A DNA stretch of 64,000 bases from Setophaga petechia (taxonomy: Eukaryota > Chordata > Aves > Passeriformes > Parulidae), in contig JANCRA010000006.1 of NCBI GenBank assembly GCA_024362935.1, positions 35,209,924 to 35,273,923 of the forward strand. The letters run 5' to 3'. The position numbers and the translations under genes were made by a program. Under the pieces are notes generated by a model. It had not been told where the DNA came from, ran no database searches, and saw only the letters and a program-made list of their open reading frames with translations. Shown here piece by piece: positions 1 to 11,339 of this stretch; within the stretch, counting starts at the first letter, position 1, and every line of letters begins with the position of its first letter.

Positions 1-436
1 GAGTGAGTGACCTGCACACCAGGCCGTAGCTCCTGGGTAGGTGGGGGCTTCTGGGCCGAAGAGGAGTGAGTGACCTGCGAACCAAGCTAGCGTTCCCTGG
101 GCGTGTGAGGGGCCGTAGTTAAAGAGTGTGAAAGACACGCAGACAGCCTCACAGGTGAACGGGCACAGGAGGCGACCCGAGTCAGGGCCCTTCCAGGAGG
201 CCCGGAGATACTGGGACCTAGAGGCCGACCCCAAGGCGAAGGGGGGGGCCACAGAGACCTGTGATTTTCTGGCAATAAAGATCTACTTTGTGTCTTGAGG
301 GTGTGAAAGAATGTGTAAGGGTGAATGAGAAATAAAAGTGAGTGAATGGAGATGAATGAAAGTATGAGTAATGTGGATGGTGCATTTTAAGCCTTACCGT
401 ATCTCCTTGGAGGGAGGTATATTGTATTGAAAAACA
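1..436. repeat. Short tandem duplication and untranslated-like leader at window edge
   Basis: The motif gagtgagtgacctgc occurs at 1-15 and again at about 64-78, so the first ~130 bases are two diverged copies of a ~63-bp unit. The rest is GA-rich sequence with no convincing gene. Because retroviral pol follows directly, this may be leader or LTR-proximal sequence of the class I provirus, but the window edge cuts it and no LTR boundary is visible. Confidence 0.35.
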
Positions 437-739
437 GTGGTGAGAAAAAGGTTTTTTTTGGGAAAAATGGTATTTAAGTTGTTAGTAAAAAGTGAAAAAC
501 AAAGATTAGTAAATGAGAAACTAATTTTAGAAGTTTTAAAAGCATTAAAATTACCTAAGAGAGCTATAGTACCTACTAAGGGCCACCAAAAGGTAAAGAT
601 CCCAGAAATAAGGGGAAATAATTTGGCAGATCAGGAAGCTAAAGATGCAGCAGAAAGTGGAGCTGAAAGAGTTAATATTAACGCAAATGAGGAAAAATTG
701 GAAATCCTAAAGTTTAGAGAAGCAAAAAAGGGGAATTAA
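437..739 (+). pseudogene. Endogenous retrovirus pol fragment: C-terminal part of RNase H (class I)
   Basis: The 100-residue open frame contains TKGHQK followed by RGNNLADQEAKDAA, the typical end of a gammaretrovirus-type RNase H, where the conserved His and the final Asp (NxxAD) lie. The first part of RNase H and the reverse transcriptase are absent upstream. Downstream (about 890-1075) are short in-frame echoes of integrase, such as RPFQSIQAEVW near 1044. It is dead: no start, no upstream domains, and stops soon after. Its position before gag (1.8 kb) shows that the element is rearranged, or that two elements lie in tandem. Confidence 0.75.
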
Positions 740-1822
740 AACAAGATCGGTGGCGAACAAGATAAATCGGGGAAATAAAAACATCTCGATGGAAGACAAT
801 TAGATAATAAAACGCTTATAAGGGAATAGCAGAGGACATGTATCAAAAAAGCCCAGTGACATACTTAGGCTTTGTGCGATCGTTTTTTTAAAGGAACTAT
901 GGGTGTATTGAGAATTTTTGGAGTAGAAGAACAAGTAACTAAAAGATGTTTTTTTTGCCACAGAAAAAAGATGTTTTTTGCCACAGAACAAATAAAAAGG
1001 TGATGAGAAAAACAATATTTGAAGGCCATGAGTTGACTCGTCGACCATTTCAAAGTATCCAAGCAGAAGTTTGGATTTGTTAAGCTCTGGATTTATTTGT
1101 AAAAACCGTTTAATCCAGAAGAAAAAGAGTATACCACATGCTGGGGAGGGAGGAGGTTGTAAGAAAATAAAATTTTTGAAAAGCAATAAAAGAAACGGTG
1201 AAAATGTAAGGCTGGGAACAAAATATTACCGCATCCATTCCTGTCTGTTCCCCGGCTCGTTCGCAGATGCGCCACCCCTCAGCCCCTGTGCCAGCTCCGG
1301 CACAGTGCGTCTGTCCCAGTCCGGCCGCCTGGCCCACAGCCGCTCCGCTGGCCGTGCCGGGGCGGGGGTCTGTCCTGCCGTGTGCACCATGGTTACCGCG
1401 CTGACCGCACCGAGGGGGGTCCCATCCCCGGCTGCCCTGACTCTGGTCGGCTCCCGCCGCTGCAGCCGGGCTCTGTCGCCTGTTTTGTCTCTGCCGGATC
1501 AGCCGCCATCAGCCATGCGGGGGCGATCCACGCTCCAGCTCGGTCTGCACCGGAACAGCCCCTGGGGCGATCCCGGCTGCAGACCCCGCCTTTGGAGGAC
1601 CGAGACTCGGAGTCACGTCGAGTCCCCCGTCCTGCACTGAACTCCTTTCCCTTGGTAACCGCAGCTTCGGCTGCTCAGGAACGCTCTCTAAAAGAATCAA
1701 CTTATCGATGCACTAAAAGTTCCGTTAAAAGAAAGCCCTCTCCTGATTCTTCCTAAAAAAATACAGGAGAAAGGGTATAGAAGATAAAAATCCAAAAAGA
1801 ATGAGATAAAGAGATTGGTCTA
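740..1822 (+). other. Decayed integrase remnant, then GC-rich segment of unknown origin
   Basis: From 740 to about 1130 the + strand holds broken integrase-like words with frameshifts and runs of T. From about 1230 to 1650 the composition jumps to GC-rich, proline/arginine/serine-coding sequence with overlapping open frames. This could be the variable linker region of gag upstream of capsid, which starts at about 1823, but no diagnostic motif is visible. No host gene is supported. Confidence 0.35.
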
Positions 1823-2530
1823 TTTCCATTAAGAGAAGTTCTCATAAGAGGAGACGGACCAGAGTTTGTAAATGATCCTTTGACTTCGTTTGAGGTCTGA
1901 AATGTTAAGAAATAAATAAAAGGGATATTTGGAGAATCCCATAGGCATAGCTGAACAATTAGACCAATTTTTAAGTCCAAACATTTATACTTGAGAAGAG
2001 ATGCAGTCTGTAAGGAAAACAATGTTTTTCTCAGGAAGAAAAGCAATTAATCAGAGCAACTGAAATAAAAGCTTAGGAAAAAGATAATCCGCGGATCCCC
2101 AGAGAAGACAAAATGCCAACTGTACCTCTTGAGTGGGGTTAAAATAATGAGGAGAGGAGTAAACACATGAATAATTATTGTAATTACATAACCAAGGGAA
2201 TAAATGAGACAGCATATCAAAGGCGAAATGCAAAAACAAAAGGTTTTTGAGGGACAGCTTTTAGAGGGGAAAAAAGAAACTCCAACTAAATAGATAAGCA
2301 AACTTAAGAGAAATAGGAAAACGGTTCTAAGTAAGTGGAAGATCTGAAAATCTTTAAAGAGATGGGCACATAGGAGGAATAGGGAGGTCATAGGCTCTAA
2401 TTTTTTTAGGGGGGACAAATACCATCTATAGACTGATAACTTTTAAAGTGGGTCCCCAAGGATTAGAATTTGTAATGGACACAGGGTCAGAGAGAACCTG
2501 CCTGTTAAATATTCCAAAAAAGTTATAGTG
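1823..2530 (+). pseudogene. Class I ERV gag capsid and protease remnant
   Basis: Reading from 1823 gives FPLREVLIRGDGPEFVNDPL, recognisable as the start of a gammaretrovirus-type capsid, interrupted by stops. Further capsid-like words follow to about 2140 in shifting frames. At about 2438-2500 a frame reads GLEFVMDTGSERTCL; the DTG at 2478-2486 is the catalytic triad of a retroviral aspartic protease. Several stops and frameshifts make it non-functional. Order gag then protease on the + strand agrees with the env and LTR further right. Confidence 0.65.
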
Positions 2531-2639
2531 TGTGTGAGCAAATATATAGTGAAAGTAACAGGAAAAAAAAAAGAGGAGAAAGTTTTACATTTTTGATAAT
2601 TAAAGATGTAGTAATTGAAGGAAGAAACTAAAATTTAGA

Positions 2640-3000
2640 TGAAAGACGTCTTATTGGTCCCAGAGAACAGTAGCAATTTATTGAGATTACCTAGATTATT
2701 GAAATATTATAGATTATAAATTGAGGGGTACACACAGGTAGCAAAATTTGTGTATGAAAAATTGACAGAAGGAGATGATATAAAACAGACCAAGGAAGAT
2801 ATTGTTAAATTAAAAGAGTTAAGTTAAAACTAGTCTAAGTTCCAGCTTTAAGCTTACCCTTGTTTGAAAAAAAAATCCTTTATCATTCATACATAAATCC
2901 AGAAAATAGGGTAGCTCATAAAATTTTAATTCAGGAATGAGGAAGAGTAAAAAATATCTAGTAGCTTACATATCAAAGATGTTAGACGCAGTAAGCCACA
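2640..3000 (+). pseudogene. Class I ERV pol remnant (RT / RNase H tether region)
   Basis: Broken frames around 2865-2995 read like the segment joining reverse transcriptase and RNase H in gammaretroviruses: PFIIHTYINPENRVAHKILI, then a LTYQRC-like stretch in place of the usual AYLSKKLD-type motif. The catalytic part of RT with its YxDD box is not found. Heavily mutated, no open frame. Confidence 0.45.
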
Positions 3001-5400
3001 GCTAACCAGTATGTATTTAAGTTATCTAGTAAAAGAAAGTTGTAAGCTTACTCTTGGAAGTAAATTAGTTACGTTCACCTCCTCGCGTCTGAGGTGTGTT
3101 GAATCAGAGAAAACAAAAAAAGAAAAGGTAACAAGAGAAGAAAGAGAGAAGTTGAAGTAGAGAGGTGGTTAAGAAACTCTGAGATGTTGGAATGTGAAGT
3201 GATAACATCTTTATGCTAGAAGAGAGCAGAAGTGTAAATGCGAGTTTTTTGCATGAAAGGCAAGGAAGTGTCTTAACACATGGTTGTTAGGAGGTTATTC
3301 AGTGCCGAACTGAGGTTCAGAAGGAGTTTAGCAGAACGGGCCCTCCTTGAAGAGAAAAGAGGATAAGTTGCCTAGAGAAAGAAAAAGAATGTCAGGAGCA
3401 CCTGGGGACGCTAAGTTTGAGGTTGTCGAGTGTTATGTTTGCCCAATTATCTCATCATAAAAAAAAAACAAACATTATTTTAAAGTAGTAGTAGTTTTAA
3501 TTGAGTATTTGAAATAACAAAAATTATAAAATTGGATACAATACAATTGAATCAAAATAAAAGATAATTTGGTTCAAATAATAGCGCATAAGCAAAAATA
3601 ACCGCGGGGTACGGAGTGCAGGGTTCTGGGACCCTTGCCACCTCACGTACAAGCTTGCCAAGTAAAAGTTACCTCCTTATATGCCATGGGTTAATACCAT
3701 CTCCTCCTATTTTCGGTTCGTCATATTTTTATCTCCGCCCTCATTATCACCTTTACCGCGCACGCGCCACCACTCGGTTTGGTGGTCGCACAAGTCTTTG
3801 GGGGTCGTCTGATGAAGATTTTGTAGTCTTCCTCTGTGTCCTTTAATTCACCTTTGGGTTACACATGCGCACCAAGCCAATACAATATAAGCCAAGTCTA
3901 ACATATCACTATATCTACATATCAAGGCAATAAATCCCTTATAATTAGCATTTTCTGGGACCCAACCAGGTTTTGCTTCCTCTCTACTCATTTTTAGCAA
4001 CTGTATCTTCGGCTTCTTTCCTCCTGTCCTTGTGAACATCTGCCGGGAGGGGTGGAGCCCCTCCTCTCCCTCTCTTCTTTGGCATTACTACTTTTTAACT
4101 ATTTTTATTATTCCTAATTAATATAATAATATAATTACTGTACCAATATTGATTATTATTTCAATTTTATCAGCACGAATCATACCTATTTATCACATCG
4201 AGGTTGGGAGGTATCTGACCGCTCCCTGCGAGCGGCAGGGTCTCGGGGCTGCGGCAGGGACCGATCCATGGAGGTGACCCGGCGGCGGTGCTGGCAGCAC
4301 AGGACACAGGTTTGCCGGGCAGGAGCGGGCTGGCTCCGTGGCGGAACTGCCGGGGGGGCTCCCAGACTGTCGGGGTCCCGAGTCCAGGACGGCAGCGTCG
4401 GGCCCGGTGAGCAGAGAGAGAGAAGGAAAGAGAAAGAGAGAGAAGGAGAGAGAGGGGGCAAAAGGAACCCAAGGCAGCCCCCCAGGGTCGCCATGCCCGG
4501 GGCTGCTGTCCCCTGCTCCGGCCCTGCAGCCAAGGGGCAGCACCGGGGGAAGGGCGAAGAACAACATTGATAGCAAGGCTGCGAAGAGAGAGGGAGGGAG
4601 GCCAGCACTAAAAGATGAAATCAAAGCAGAGACTGATGACTCTCCAAACCTCACGAAGTGGTTTGTTTTTCTTAAGTAAGAAGTTGCTTTTAGGTTTTTT
4701 TGTGTTTTGTTTGCTGTTAAAGAGAAGGTTTGTTTTTTTTTTTTTTTCCTGAAGAAGAAGAACCTGCTGTGGAGAAAGCTTTTAGCTAAACCCAGAAAGT
4801 TTGGAAGAAAAGTGAATAGTAAAAGTTAATGCAGTATTATCTTTCTTTTATTACTGTGCTATTAAAAAGCCCTTTCCAGGTACTACTGAAGCAACAATCA
4901 CGGAAAAAGAGTGAATTCATGCCAGCAGAATCAAAGGACTTGTGAAGAAACCTGAAAAATAGACTATCACATTTCAACCAAGTGATACCAAACTGACTTT
5001 CCAATGGGGACTGATCCAAGAAATGTACAACGAATAACACTGAATTAAGAAACAAGATAACGTTTGTATCACTGGTTTCAAGCACTGCCTGACTAAAGCA
5101 TCTCCTTGGTGGAGGAATACTTCAGATAGAAAGATCAAGACTGTTTTTGTATTGTGACCTTAGCCTGAGAAGTATACAGGGGAGAAGGGGAAGTACCATT
5201 TCCATTAGTAAACTTTATTTGATTCATTTCCAATACTGGACATGCTAGCTGGTTTATAAGTAAATGTTTAGATTGTGAGAGTAATTAGTATTGTGGTTTA
5301 CAAAATTTATGCTCTTATTGCAAAAAGTGATAGAGTAATAACTTTGCTTTGTGGATGGGAATTATTAGTGCCTGTTGAATGAGAGATACCTGAGGAACGG
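3001..5400. other. No gene recognised; probably decayed retroviral DNA with an antisense LTR-like piece
   Basis: About 3000-3600 is A-rich and featureless. A minus-strand stretch about 4040-3600 starts TGTTCACAAGG and has LTR-like composition, but no clean end was found. 4200-4570 is a GC-rich island inside AT-rich DNA with a GA-rich run (about 4411-4460); its frames are open by composition only. 4680-5400 is AT-rich with no motif. Confidence 0.3.
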
Positions 5401-5532
5401 TAGGAGACCACAGTTAAAGGGTGTCAAAAACAATTTGCCTGAAAATTAGTTAAGAGAAAGTAACAAGGAAATAGAGGGCAAGACCAGATTGGCCTCTGTA
5501 TATCGCCACCGAGAAGATCAAATATACCTGCT

Positions 5533-5859
5533 GTGGGTTGCAACCTCACAGGCATGGGAGGTGGGACTATAAGCCATACTGGACCTCTATTATTCCTGTT
5601 TCTGGCACTCATTTGTTGTCTTTTCCCTTTCGGGATATCAGCAGGATTGTGTCACAAATGCTACAGAAAGCATGACATGGAAAGAAACCAAAGTTCCTCT
5701 TTTATTGCACGCACCTATGTCAACAGCCACTGTTATAACCCATCCAAATTAAGAACTTGTAGGCGAAACGGAGTAAATTATTGGATTATAAGAAATTTAG
5801 GAAAAAGTGGCAATAGATTTGGAACTGAAAGTCCAAAAGGAGAGGTGGATTTGTTTTAA
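5533..5859 (+). pseudogene. Class I ERV env: leader peptide and N-terminus of surface subunit
   Basis: A 108-residue frame begins with a hydrophobic leader (PLLFLFLALICCLFPFGISA, residues about 18-37) followed by cysteine- and asparagine-containing sequence with an N-Q-S-S glycosylation site. The place, upstream of a transmembrane-subunit fragment and an LTR, identifies it as env. Almost all of the surface subunit between 5860 and 5957 is missing, so the gene is deleted as well as frameshifted. Confidence 0.6.
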
Positions 5860-5956
5860 ATTTAATCTTGAAGATACGGTTCAAGATTTGGTAAAAAAAA
5901 AAACAAAAACAAATAATAAATGAAAGGTAAAACCAGCACAGCAATCTAACTCTGTA

Positions 5957-6163
5957 TTGGCTCCAAATTATCTGTTGAATCGTATTACAAGACACCAAGC
6001 AGTTATAGAAATGATAGCAAATAAGGCTGGGCAGGCATTAGAGTTAATATTAAGTCAGCTAAGCCAAACAAAAACTGTAGTGTATCAAAATAGGCTGGCT
6101 TTAGACTATTTATTGGCCAAAGAACAGGGTGTTTGTGGAAAGTTCAATATATCAGATTGCTGA
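5957..6163 (+). pseudogene. Class I ERV env: transmembrane-subunit ectodomain fragment
   Basis: The 68-residue frame contains a heptad-repeat helix and the stretch QNRLALDYLLAKEQGVCGKF, the conserved helix plus first Cys of the CX6CC motif of gamma-type transmembrane subunits. The motif is broken: TGC is followed by TGA (stop at 6161-6163) where a second cysteine codon is expected. No fusion peptide precedes it and no membrane anchor is in frame after it. Confidence 0.75.
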
Positions 6164-6444
6164 AAATTGATGACCACAGAAAAGTCATTCTAGCAAAAGC
6201 AAAAGAAATCAAAGAAGAAAAAAAATATATGCATATAATAACCCAGGTACCAGTCCAAAAATTAGAAAATAATGTTAAAACCTAGCTGATGGGGTAATAT
6301 ATTAGAAGAAATTAAGATCTTTCATTTTATGTGTTACAACTATTTATATATTTCTTCCTTGTTTAGTCCCCTGTTTTATTTTGCCAGCATAGTCCAGAGG
6401 ATGCAAATAGATTAGAAATATTGCTCAAGCCAAATGATTTACAA

Positions 6445-6461
6445 AGAATAAGAGTGGGGAT
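6445..6461 (+). promoter_or_regulatory. Polypurine tract of the class I provirus
   Basis: A purine run (agaataagagtgggga) sits directly before the LTR start TGTGAAAAATGC, the position of the plus-strand primer in retroviruses. It fixes the + orientation of the element. Confidence 0.65.
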
Positions 6462-7076
6462 TGTGAAAAATGCATGTATTTTATGATTGGCTTTTCGCAA
6501 ATATTAAAATGAATATTATATGTGTGGTGTTAGGAAGTAATGCTGTCTTAATTCTCTTAAGCATTGTGTTAAATATAGTTTTAGGTTATAAGAATTTTTA
6601 AAATAGAAACTATGCTATGTAAGATACTTTGTTAAACAGAAAGGTATTGCTGCAAGATAGCAGCCACAGGACACCTAAATCTTTCAGAGAAAGGGAATTT
6701 ATTGCCTTCTTATCAGAAGAAACTAACTTCTTCCCGCCTTGAAGGCGCTATTAGGATTAGAAGGAAGAAGTTGACACTGACCAGACAGAATCCTGTGTTT
6801 GAATGGAATTTATGTATCATGTATGAAGTGTATGAATATGCAACAGGCTATTGTTTTTAAGGGTTAATCCTTTGTTAACGGGTGTCCTTTTTCGGACTCG
6901 TGATGCCCAGAGAAAGGCACCTGGATGTCCGTAACTCTTTGCTTTTATTGTCTCATATTGTCCTATTTTAAATTGTCCAAATTATTATGACTCTAATTGT
7001 ATTACTATTTTTATAACCATTTTATTACTATTAAACTTTTAACAATTTCAAAAGCAAGTGACTGGCGATTTTCACA
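6462..7076 (+). mobile_element. 3' LTR of the class I (gammaretrovirus-like) provirus
   Basis: It starts TGTGAAAAATGCATG after a polypurine tract and ends ATTTTCACA, so it has TG...CA ends and is 615 bp long. It is AT-rich, and its right end borders a host CpG island. A related LTR starts at 53841, sharing the 5' region (gcaaatattgaaatgga-type sequence and gaatatgcaacaggct). No matching 5' LTR is in the window, and no target-site duplication can be tested. Confidence 0.75.
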
Positions 7077-7440
7077 TCCACCAAAGCCCCCTCAGACCCC
7101 CACATTCCCCCCAAACCTACCGCACAACCCCCCAGCTTCCCATCGATGCCCCCAAAATTCCCCAATTTTCCCTCAGGCCCGCCCCAAACACCCCCAGTCT
7201 CCCCCCAGCCCCACCTCAGCCGCTCACCCGCCTCAGCCGCGTGCGCGGGCTCCCCCAACCCCGAACCAACCAATCATCGCCCCGCGCGTCCCTGAACTAA
7301 CTAATCACGGCGCAGTTCCCCTCAGCAATGCTCGCCTCCCTCGCGCCCCCCAGCAAATCAGCGGCGAGCCGGAAGCGGCGCCCCTTCCCCGCCGCCGCCG
7401 GGACCCCTGGGCTCGGGACAGGAGCGGGAGGGGCCTGAGA
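7077..7440 (+). promoter_or_regulatory. CpG-island promoter of an unidentified gene, probably zinc-finger type
   Basis: Immediately after the LTR the sequence becomes C-rich and then CpG-rich (about 7210-7440). It contains CCAATCA (about 7268), a second CTAATCA, CAAATCAG, and CCGGAAGCGG (about 7370), an ETS-type site. There is no TATA box. It lies upstream of a block shared, inverted, with the region 5' of the zinc-finger gene at 59-60 kb, so the likely job is promoter of a second, now incomplete, zinc-finger locus. That last step is inference. Confidence 0.55.
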
Positions 7441-8790
7441 GGGGATCGGGGGGGGCGGTCGGGGAGGGTCCGGGGGGATTCGGGGGGCTTTGGCAGGAGT
7501 CCGGGGGTTTGAGGGGGTCTGGGGGTTTGGGGAGGGGTCCTGGGGCATTGTGGGGGGACCTGGGGGGTGCGGATGGGTCCTAAGAGGGGTCTCGAGGGGG
7601 GATCGTGGGAGGGTGTGGGGGGGTTTTGGGGAGGGGTCGTAGGAAGGTCTTGGGAGGGTCTGGGGGTATTGGGATCGTCCTGGGGGGAGTTTGGGGAGGG
7701 CTCTGAGGGGTCCTGAGGGTGTCCTGGGAGGGTTTTGGAGGTTTTGGGGAGCGGCTTTGGGGGATTTTGGAAGGGTTTTGGGAGAAGGTCTGGGGTGGTT
7801 TGGGGAGGGGCTGGGGGAGTCTGAGTTGGGTTTGGGGAGGGGTCTGGAGGGTCCTAGAGGGGTCCTGGGTGGGGTCTTGGGAAGGTTCTGGGGGCTCTCA
7901 GGGGATCCTTGGCGAGACTTGCAGGTCCCAGGGGGCCCCAGGCCCACCCTGGACAGGGGTCTGGGGGTTTCGGGGGGAGGGGGCACAGCAGGCGTTCCCC
8001 CCCCCCGCCCCGGTTTTTGGGGGGTCTCCCATGGTGGCCCCTCCCCAAAAAGCTCCGAGGGCCCCCTGAAGTGGCTCCTGTTCCGCCCGCCGGTGCCCCC
8101 TGATCCTGGACAGGCCCCAGTGAATCTGGGGGGTTTTGTGAGGATTTTGGGGAGCTTTTTGGGGGATTTGGGAATTTTGGGACATTTTGAGATCTTAAGG
8201 GGGGGGGGGGTTGGGCTTTTGTGGGGATTTTTTGGCATTTTGGGGCATTTTTGAGGTGAATTTTGGGAGGGATTTTGGGGCGCTTTTTGGGTTTTGGGGG
8301 ATTTTGCGTGGAGTTTAGGGGGAATTATTGGGGTTTTGGAGAGAATTATTGGGTTTTCAGGGGTTACAGGATTTTGGGGGGTTTTATAGATTTGGAGAGT
8401 TTGGATTTTGGGGAATTTTATTGGAGTTTAGGTGGAGTTTCGTTATTTGGGGGGGTTTATTGAAATTTTTGGGAGTTTTTTTTTTAACTTTGGTGAGTTC
8501 CACTGGGATTTTGTGGGATTCTCTGGTATTTTAAAGTATTTTATTCTGATTTTTAGGGGCTTTGGGGTATATTTTTGGCTGATTTGAAGCTGAATGTGGT
8601 GGGTTGGAGGGGGGATTTTAGATCCCTTTGGATGATTTGGGGCCATGTGGGTGAATTTAATTTTTTGTGAGTGATTTAGGGTCCCTTTTTTGGTGGTTTT
8701 GGGCCTATTTGTGTAGGTTTTTTGCTTCTTTGCGTAATTTGAGGTCAAGACAATTAATTTAGGATAATTTTAGGTCCTGTTGTGTTGGTT
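7441..8790 (+). repeat. G-rich, C-poor segment; inverted paralogue of 63240-63800
   Basis: The + strand is packed with runs of 3-7 G separated by T-rich spacers. Positions 7935-8140 (gtctgggggtttcgggggg through cctgatcctggacagg) match the reverse complement of 63600-63790 with only scattered differences, and 8240-8520 matches the reverse complement of about 63300-63560. The 7935-8110 part may be a 5' non-coding exon: it is the best conserved stretch, but no coding frame is convincing. Long ORFs in both strands here are low-complexity translations. Confidence 0.7.
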
Positions 8791-8791
8791 T

Positions 8792-9578
8792 TGTTATGAA
8801 TAAGAAGCTTGACTAGGCCAATATTCAAGCAGCAATCAATTTATTAATTAATATGGTAAAGTTTGAGCAATACAGCGCTGGGTACCGCAGGGGAAGTTTT
8901 CCCTCCAACTGCACATGGAAAGTTGAGGCTTACAGGTATTCATAGGGGTACTCATTAGCTTTCTCAGCAGTTTCTATTCCAATTTTTACTCATCAGCAGT
9001 TTCTATTCCCAATTTTTACATCACAATTCTATACACTATTGTGATTTAGTTTTTCTCAGGATGTATCCCAAAAGGAGTATCCTCAGATGGTGGGGTCTGG
9101 TTTCCAAAAGAAGAAAGATGAATCCTATCTGGTGGAGTCCAGCTCCCCAGATGTGGGTCCACCTTTTATATAGTCCACAAGGACTATAAATCTCCTAACA
9201 GTGATATCCAGCTTCCCTTGGTCGAAACCATAAATCCTTGAGGTGACGTTCATCTTCCTTTCTCAAGCTTTTTTTCTCTGCTTTATTAAGGTGTGAGATA
9301 TGCATATTTCCTTTATATATATTCCAAAGCTATAGTTTCAAGGATACCAGCAATATTCTAAAATTATACTTCAAAAGGTTATTATTGCAGAACTCTTTAA
9401 GGCTTAACTACAAGCAAAAAGCAGCATCCTTAACGCTTTAATTCTAATGCTCCTAAGTCAACCAAGGCTAATTGCAAACAAAAGATAGGTTCAAAGCCCT
9501 TCTTCCACGCTTTACTTTCCACAGTTATTAGAATTCATCTTTATAACTGTCGTCTTTATAACATAGTGGGTCTCCACA
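8792..9578 (-). mobile_element. Solo LTR, minus strand
   Basis: Read on the minus strand it begins TGTGGAGACCC (9578) and ends TATTCATAACA (8792), so both ends are TG...CA; length about 787 bp. AT-rich with a poly(A)-signal-like AATAAAT near the 3' end. No internal retroviral sequence adjoins it and I could not match a target-site duplication. It interrupts the G/T-rich sequence that continues from 8790 and resembles 12050-12360. Confidence 0.6.
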
Positions 9579-10199
9579 CATATCACAATCACAAATACAC
9601 ACATTGTCTGTGTGTACCTGACCCAAAACACAGCTTTGTATTTCACACCACTGCTGTCATTGAGTAGGGAAAGATGGACAACAAGCCATGTCTGAGTAAC
9701 AACAGATTAACGTTGTGCTCTCTTCCTGAGTCTGCTCAAAAGATCTAAGATTGGCAAAGAGAAAGGAATTTTAAGAGCTGTTTTGGTTATTTCAGAGCAA
9801 GTTTAAAAGGGAGAAGGGACTGGGGTGATGAGGAGGCTGTCATTACTGATCCTTTTCAGTGCTGTCTTTTGGAGCAAAAATGAGCAATGTGCCCTGCCGG
9901 TGTTTAGATGTTCTGAGTCCCTCAGCTGTGAGTTGGGTTCCCGTGCTGTCCTGCCTGGTGCTTGCTGGATGTGCTGGAACAAAGAGCTTGGGCCCTTGAT
10001 GAAAACGACCACAGATGAGTTCCTTGTGATTTACTGGGCTCAGAGTAAAAGGGATCAAATTCAGATTTGATCTAGAAAATACTTCTTCCCTGTGAGGGTG
10101 CTGAAGTCCTGGCTTCACAGGTTGCTCAGAGAAGCAGAGTAAATAAAGTTTCAGAATTCTTCCTATCTGTCCCATTCCTATTCCCTAAGTTCAGGTTTG
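9579..10199. other. No gene; contains a short CR1-like fragment
   Basis: Mostly featureless. About 10078-10140 (cttccctgtgagggtgctga and onward) resembles a piece of the CR1 LINE in + orientation, followed by an AATAAA. No open frame with recognisable similarity. Confidence 0.4.
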
Positions 10200-10980
10200 G
10201 TTTTCAGAGTGCCACCTTCTCAGCTGGTTGCCATTTGTGTCCTGCTTTCTCTCCTGCCTTCCTTTGTCTGCTCCTTTTCCCTTCCAGGGTCTCTCTTTAC
10301 CTGTGGCAGCTCCCTGCCAAAGACCCTCCCTTGATTTTTTTTTTCCCCTTCCCCATCCAGGTGCTCAGACAGCCCTGGATGAAGTTCTGGAGGCTGGCAG
10401 TGAAATGTCTTTGTAAGGTCTTGCTCCGCTTGTGTCTTGGCCCCTTAAGAATTTGCCTTGTTCCCACCTTAAAAAAACTCACTCCCATGCCAAATTCACT
10501 TGATTTCACAGCCACCAGGGTGAGGTGGGGTTGGAAGGAGATTGAGAGAAGTGGGATCCAAATTTGGAGTGGTGGGATAGGGATTGTGTAGGACTGGGTG
10601 GGTGGGATGTATTTGGTAGTAAATAAAACTTTCAGAGTTACTGATTTCTGTCCCATTCATTTCCAGTCTGTTGCAGTTCTGTTTGCAGAGTGCCACCTTC
10701 TCAGCTGATTGTGTTTGTGTTCTCCTTTCTCTCCTGCCTCTCTTTGCCTGCTCTGTTTCTCTCTCAGTGTCTCCCTTGAGCCAGGGCAGCTGCCACCAAA
10801 GACCCTGCCCTGATTTAATTCCCAGTGCAGGAGCTACAACAGCCATGGGTGAAGTTCTGGAAGCTGGCAGTGAAATGTCACTGTAGGATCTTGCTCCACT
10901 TGGCTTTTGGCCCCTTCTTAAGAGCTTTGCTTTCAAGGGCAGAAACATCTTTTCCTGGCTGGAACTGGAATTCCAGACCC
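10200..10980 (+). repeat. Zinc-finger-gene 3' UTR copy flanked by a tandem duplication
   Basis: 10490-10665 matches the reverse complement of the 3' UTR of the zinc-finger gene at 59 kb, including ggttggaaggagattg and the poly(A) signal AATAAA (10622-10627) followed by ctttcagagttactgat. The flanks 10205-10460 and 10675-10935 are diverged copies of each other: both contain ttctctcctgcc, ccaaagaccctgcc-like sequence and aagttctggargctggcagt. No finger-coding sequence is present nearby. The match continues past the poly(A) signal, so this is a genomic duplication and not a processed copy. Confidence 0.65.
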
Positions 10981-11000
10981 TTGGAGTGTGTTCTGCGCAT

Positions 11001-11200
11001 GACCATACAGACTGGGGTCATGTGGACTGGGATCCTACAGATTGGGACTGCACAGACTGGGACCATATGGATCAGGACCATACAGACTGGGATCATGTGG
11101 ACTGGGATTGTATGGGTTGGGATTGTACAGACTGGGATCACATGGACTGGGATTTCACAGGCTGGGCCCATAGGGATTAGGACCAGAGACTGAGATCATC
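11001..11200 (+). repeat. 15-bp minisatellite
   Basis: About 13 units of 15 bp, for example gactgggatcatgtg, gactgggattgtatg and gactgggatcacatg, with the spacing held exactly. Two-unit (30-bp) alternation of -aca and -gtg endings is visible. The 5-residue protein periodicity of the open frame is a by-product of the unit length. Related in motif to the actggga array at 60.9-62.7 kb. Confidence 0.85.
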
Positions 11201-11339
11201 CAAACTGGACCATATGGACCGGGATGGCAGCACTGGATCAATGTGAACTGAGGGGGTCCTGCCCTGCCCAGGGGTCCCTCCCCATCCTGACCGGAGGTGC
11301 AGCCAAAAATCCCTGGAACGAACCCAGTGGTCTAGGAGG

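Noticed and set aside
7297..8238. 313-residue minus-strand Pro-rich open frame
   Set aside because: It lies in low-complexity G-rich DNA where stop codons are rare by composition; no domain, and the paralogue does not keep the frame.
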